Source: Frigoriglobus tundricola (GTDB lineage: Bacteria > Planctomycetota > Planctomycetia > Gemmatales > Gemmataceae). Taken from it: a DNA stretch of 64,000 nt. A model generated the notes under the pieces. The model had not been told where the DNA came from. It ran no database searches and saw only the letters and a list, made by a program, of their open reading frames with translations. This document shows, piece by piece, positions 63,229-64,000 of the stretch (positions are counted from its first letter, which is position 1; each line of letters starts with the position of its first letter). A program made the translations under genes and the position numbers. The stretch is taken from the NCBI RefSeq assembly GCF_013128195.2, contig NZ_CP053452.2, forward strand, positions 9,424,001 to 9,488,000. The letters run 5' to 3'.

Positions 63229-64000
63229 GACCGTGTTCGGAACCCTCCGCGCCCGCCTCACGCTCTGGAACACGGCGGTCGTCCTGGTCCTGGTCGCGCT
63301 CCCGCTGGTCGGCGCCCGCGAGGGGCTCCGGCAGATCCTGGTCAGCGGCCTCGACGAGTTCCTCGAAGAAGAAATGGCGGACATCAAGGAAGAAGTGTAC
63401 GAGCGCTCGTCGAAGGGCGAGGACATCAGCACCTGGCTCAACACCAAGGCGCTCAACCACCCGCGCCGGCGCCTGTTCGTACAGCTCTTCTCGCCGTCGG
63501 GGGACCTCCTGTGGTCGAGCGCGCACACGCCCCGCGAGGAGTGGACCCAGCGGTTCCAGAGTGGCACCGCCGGCGCCCCGGTCGTGTGCGGGGAGTACCG
63601 GATGCTGCGGCAGCCGCTCGACGCGCCCCGGCTGGTGATCCGCATCGGCGTCTCCACCCAGCGGGCCTCGCGCGACCTGGCCGATTTCACCTACGCCGTA
63701 CTCGTCATCGGCGGCATCGTTCTGGTCCTCACCCCGGGCGCCGGCTACCTGCTCGCCGGCCGGGCGACGCACCCGGTTTCGCGGCTCATCGATACCGCGG
63801 CCCGGTTGCACCCGGCCCGCCTCGGCGAGCGGCTGCCCCTGAGCGGGACGAACGACGAACTGGACCGGCTCTCCGAAACGATCAACGGCCTCCTCGACCG
63901 CATCGCCCGGTACCTGGAACAGAACCGGAAGTTCAACGCGAACGCCGCCCACGAGCTGCGCACGCCGCTGGCCGCGATCCGGAGCGCGCTGGAGGTGCTG
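63209..64000 (+). CDS. Two-component sensor histidine kinase, N-terminal part (cut by window end)
   Basis: 264 residues are visible, starting MSFAKLRTVFGTLRARLTLWN at 63209. Two membrane helices (about 20-37 and 157-182) enclose a periplasmic sensor of about 120 residues. A HAMP segment follows (HPVSRLIDTAARLHPARLGERLPL), then the phospho-acceptor motif FNANAAHELRTPLAAIRSALEVL with His at about 248. The catalytic ATPase domain lies beyond the window. Translational overlap with the regulator shows they form one two-component system; the layout resembles CusS/QseC. Confidence 0.93.
   Translation, partial: MSFAKLRTVFGTLRARLTLWNTAVVLVLVALPLVGAREGLRQILVSGLDEFLEEEMADIKEEVYERSSKGEDISTWLNTKALNHPRRRLFVQLFSPSGDLLWSSAHTPREEWTQRFQSGTAGAPVVCGEYRMLRQPLDAPRLVIRIGVSTQRASRDLADFTYAVLVIGGIVLVLTPGAGYLLAGRATHPVSRLIDTAARLHPARLGERLPLSGTNDELDRLSETINGLLDRIARYLEQNRKFNANAAHELRTPLAAIRSALEVL

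Noticed and set aside
1-64000. tRNA, rRNA or CRISPR loci anywhere in the window
   Set aside because: No cloverleaf-like segment with a TTCRA loop, no rRNA-like conserved stretch and no regularly spaced 25-40-nt repeats were noticed in gaps; very small RNAs cannot be excluded by eye.

Overview
The window is a GC-rich, densely coding chromosomal segment that looks like a planctomycete of the Gemmata/Gemmataceae type. This rests on protein content, not on any rRNA gene: two secreted DUF1501 proteins, a DUF1549/DUF1553 cytochrome-like protein, a DUF1559 pseudopilin, a DUF1080 sugar-hydrolase-like protein, a DUF4159 protein with a prenyltransferase-like barrel, a sigma factor with a membrane FecR/WD40 partner, EF-hand proteins, and a planctomycete-expanded hypothetical family. 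Translational coupling (GTGA/ATGA overlaps) is common. No rRNA, tRNA or CRISPR array was recognised.

Layout. 1-2.6 kb: an RND efflux pump (permease cut by the window edge, plus adaptor) and a MarR regulator, with two matching 16-bp operators. 2.8-9 kb: an orphan receiver protein, a fatty acid desaturase, trpF, a ROK kinase lacking the usual zinc cysteines, a HisN-like phosphatase, and convergent pepA. 9-12.3 kb: two tandem paralogous secreted CxxC/HEAT-like proteins and a small MESH1-like HD hydrolase. 12.5-15.2 kb: a beta-propeller/phosphoesterase. 15.2-22.5 kb (minus strand): a DUF4175-like coiled-coil membrane protein whose reading frame is broken by two apparent single-base insertions, then an ECF sigma factor and its FecR/WD40 partner. 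22.7-29 kb: an HD-domain protein, clpB with a clear terminator, a succinate-semialdehyde dehydrogenase and a secreted hypothetical protein. 29-32.5 kb: a small Gly-rich protein, a glutathionylspermidine-synthase-like ATP-grasp protein and a three-TM protein. 32.7-36.4 kb: a CPBP protease, an SrpA-type catalase and a secreted M28 peptidase. 36.7-39 kb: a solitary IS66-type transposase and a planctomycete paralog-family gene. 39-45.6 kb: the DUF4159 protein and a tyrA-purL pair in which PurL carries a PurS-like N-terminus. 45.7-53.6 kb: DUF1501, DUF1080, a coiled-coil secreted protein, a hybrid histidine kinase, a PQQ-propeller protein and a DUF1559 pseudopilin. 53.6-57.2 kb: an MFS transporter followed by two tandem proteins that join an ArsI/CadI-like VOC domain to a methyltransferase-like tail. 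57.2-61.6 kb: a DUF1549-DUF1501-EF-hand operon. 62.5-64 kb: an OmpR-type regulator and its sensor kinase, cut by the window end.

A recurring feature is a set of dispersed palindromic elements in gene gaps: an ACCTACCCC-bounded GC-rich family at several loci; a GGGACCGCGG family with 23-bp and 29-bp perfect stems; a CACAGAG-type family with two homologous ~150-nt copies; and two further hairpin elements. Two of them reach into genes: the MFS transporter and one DUF1501 protein both end inside such an element. The most promising unusual unit is the MFS transporter plus two VOC/methyltransferase-tail fusions, which may handle organoarsenicals or another soft-metal thiolate substrate. This is inference only.
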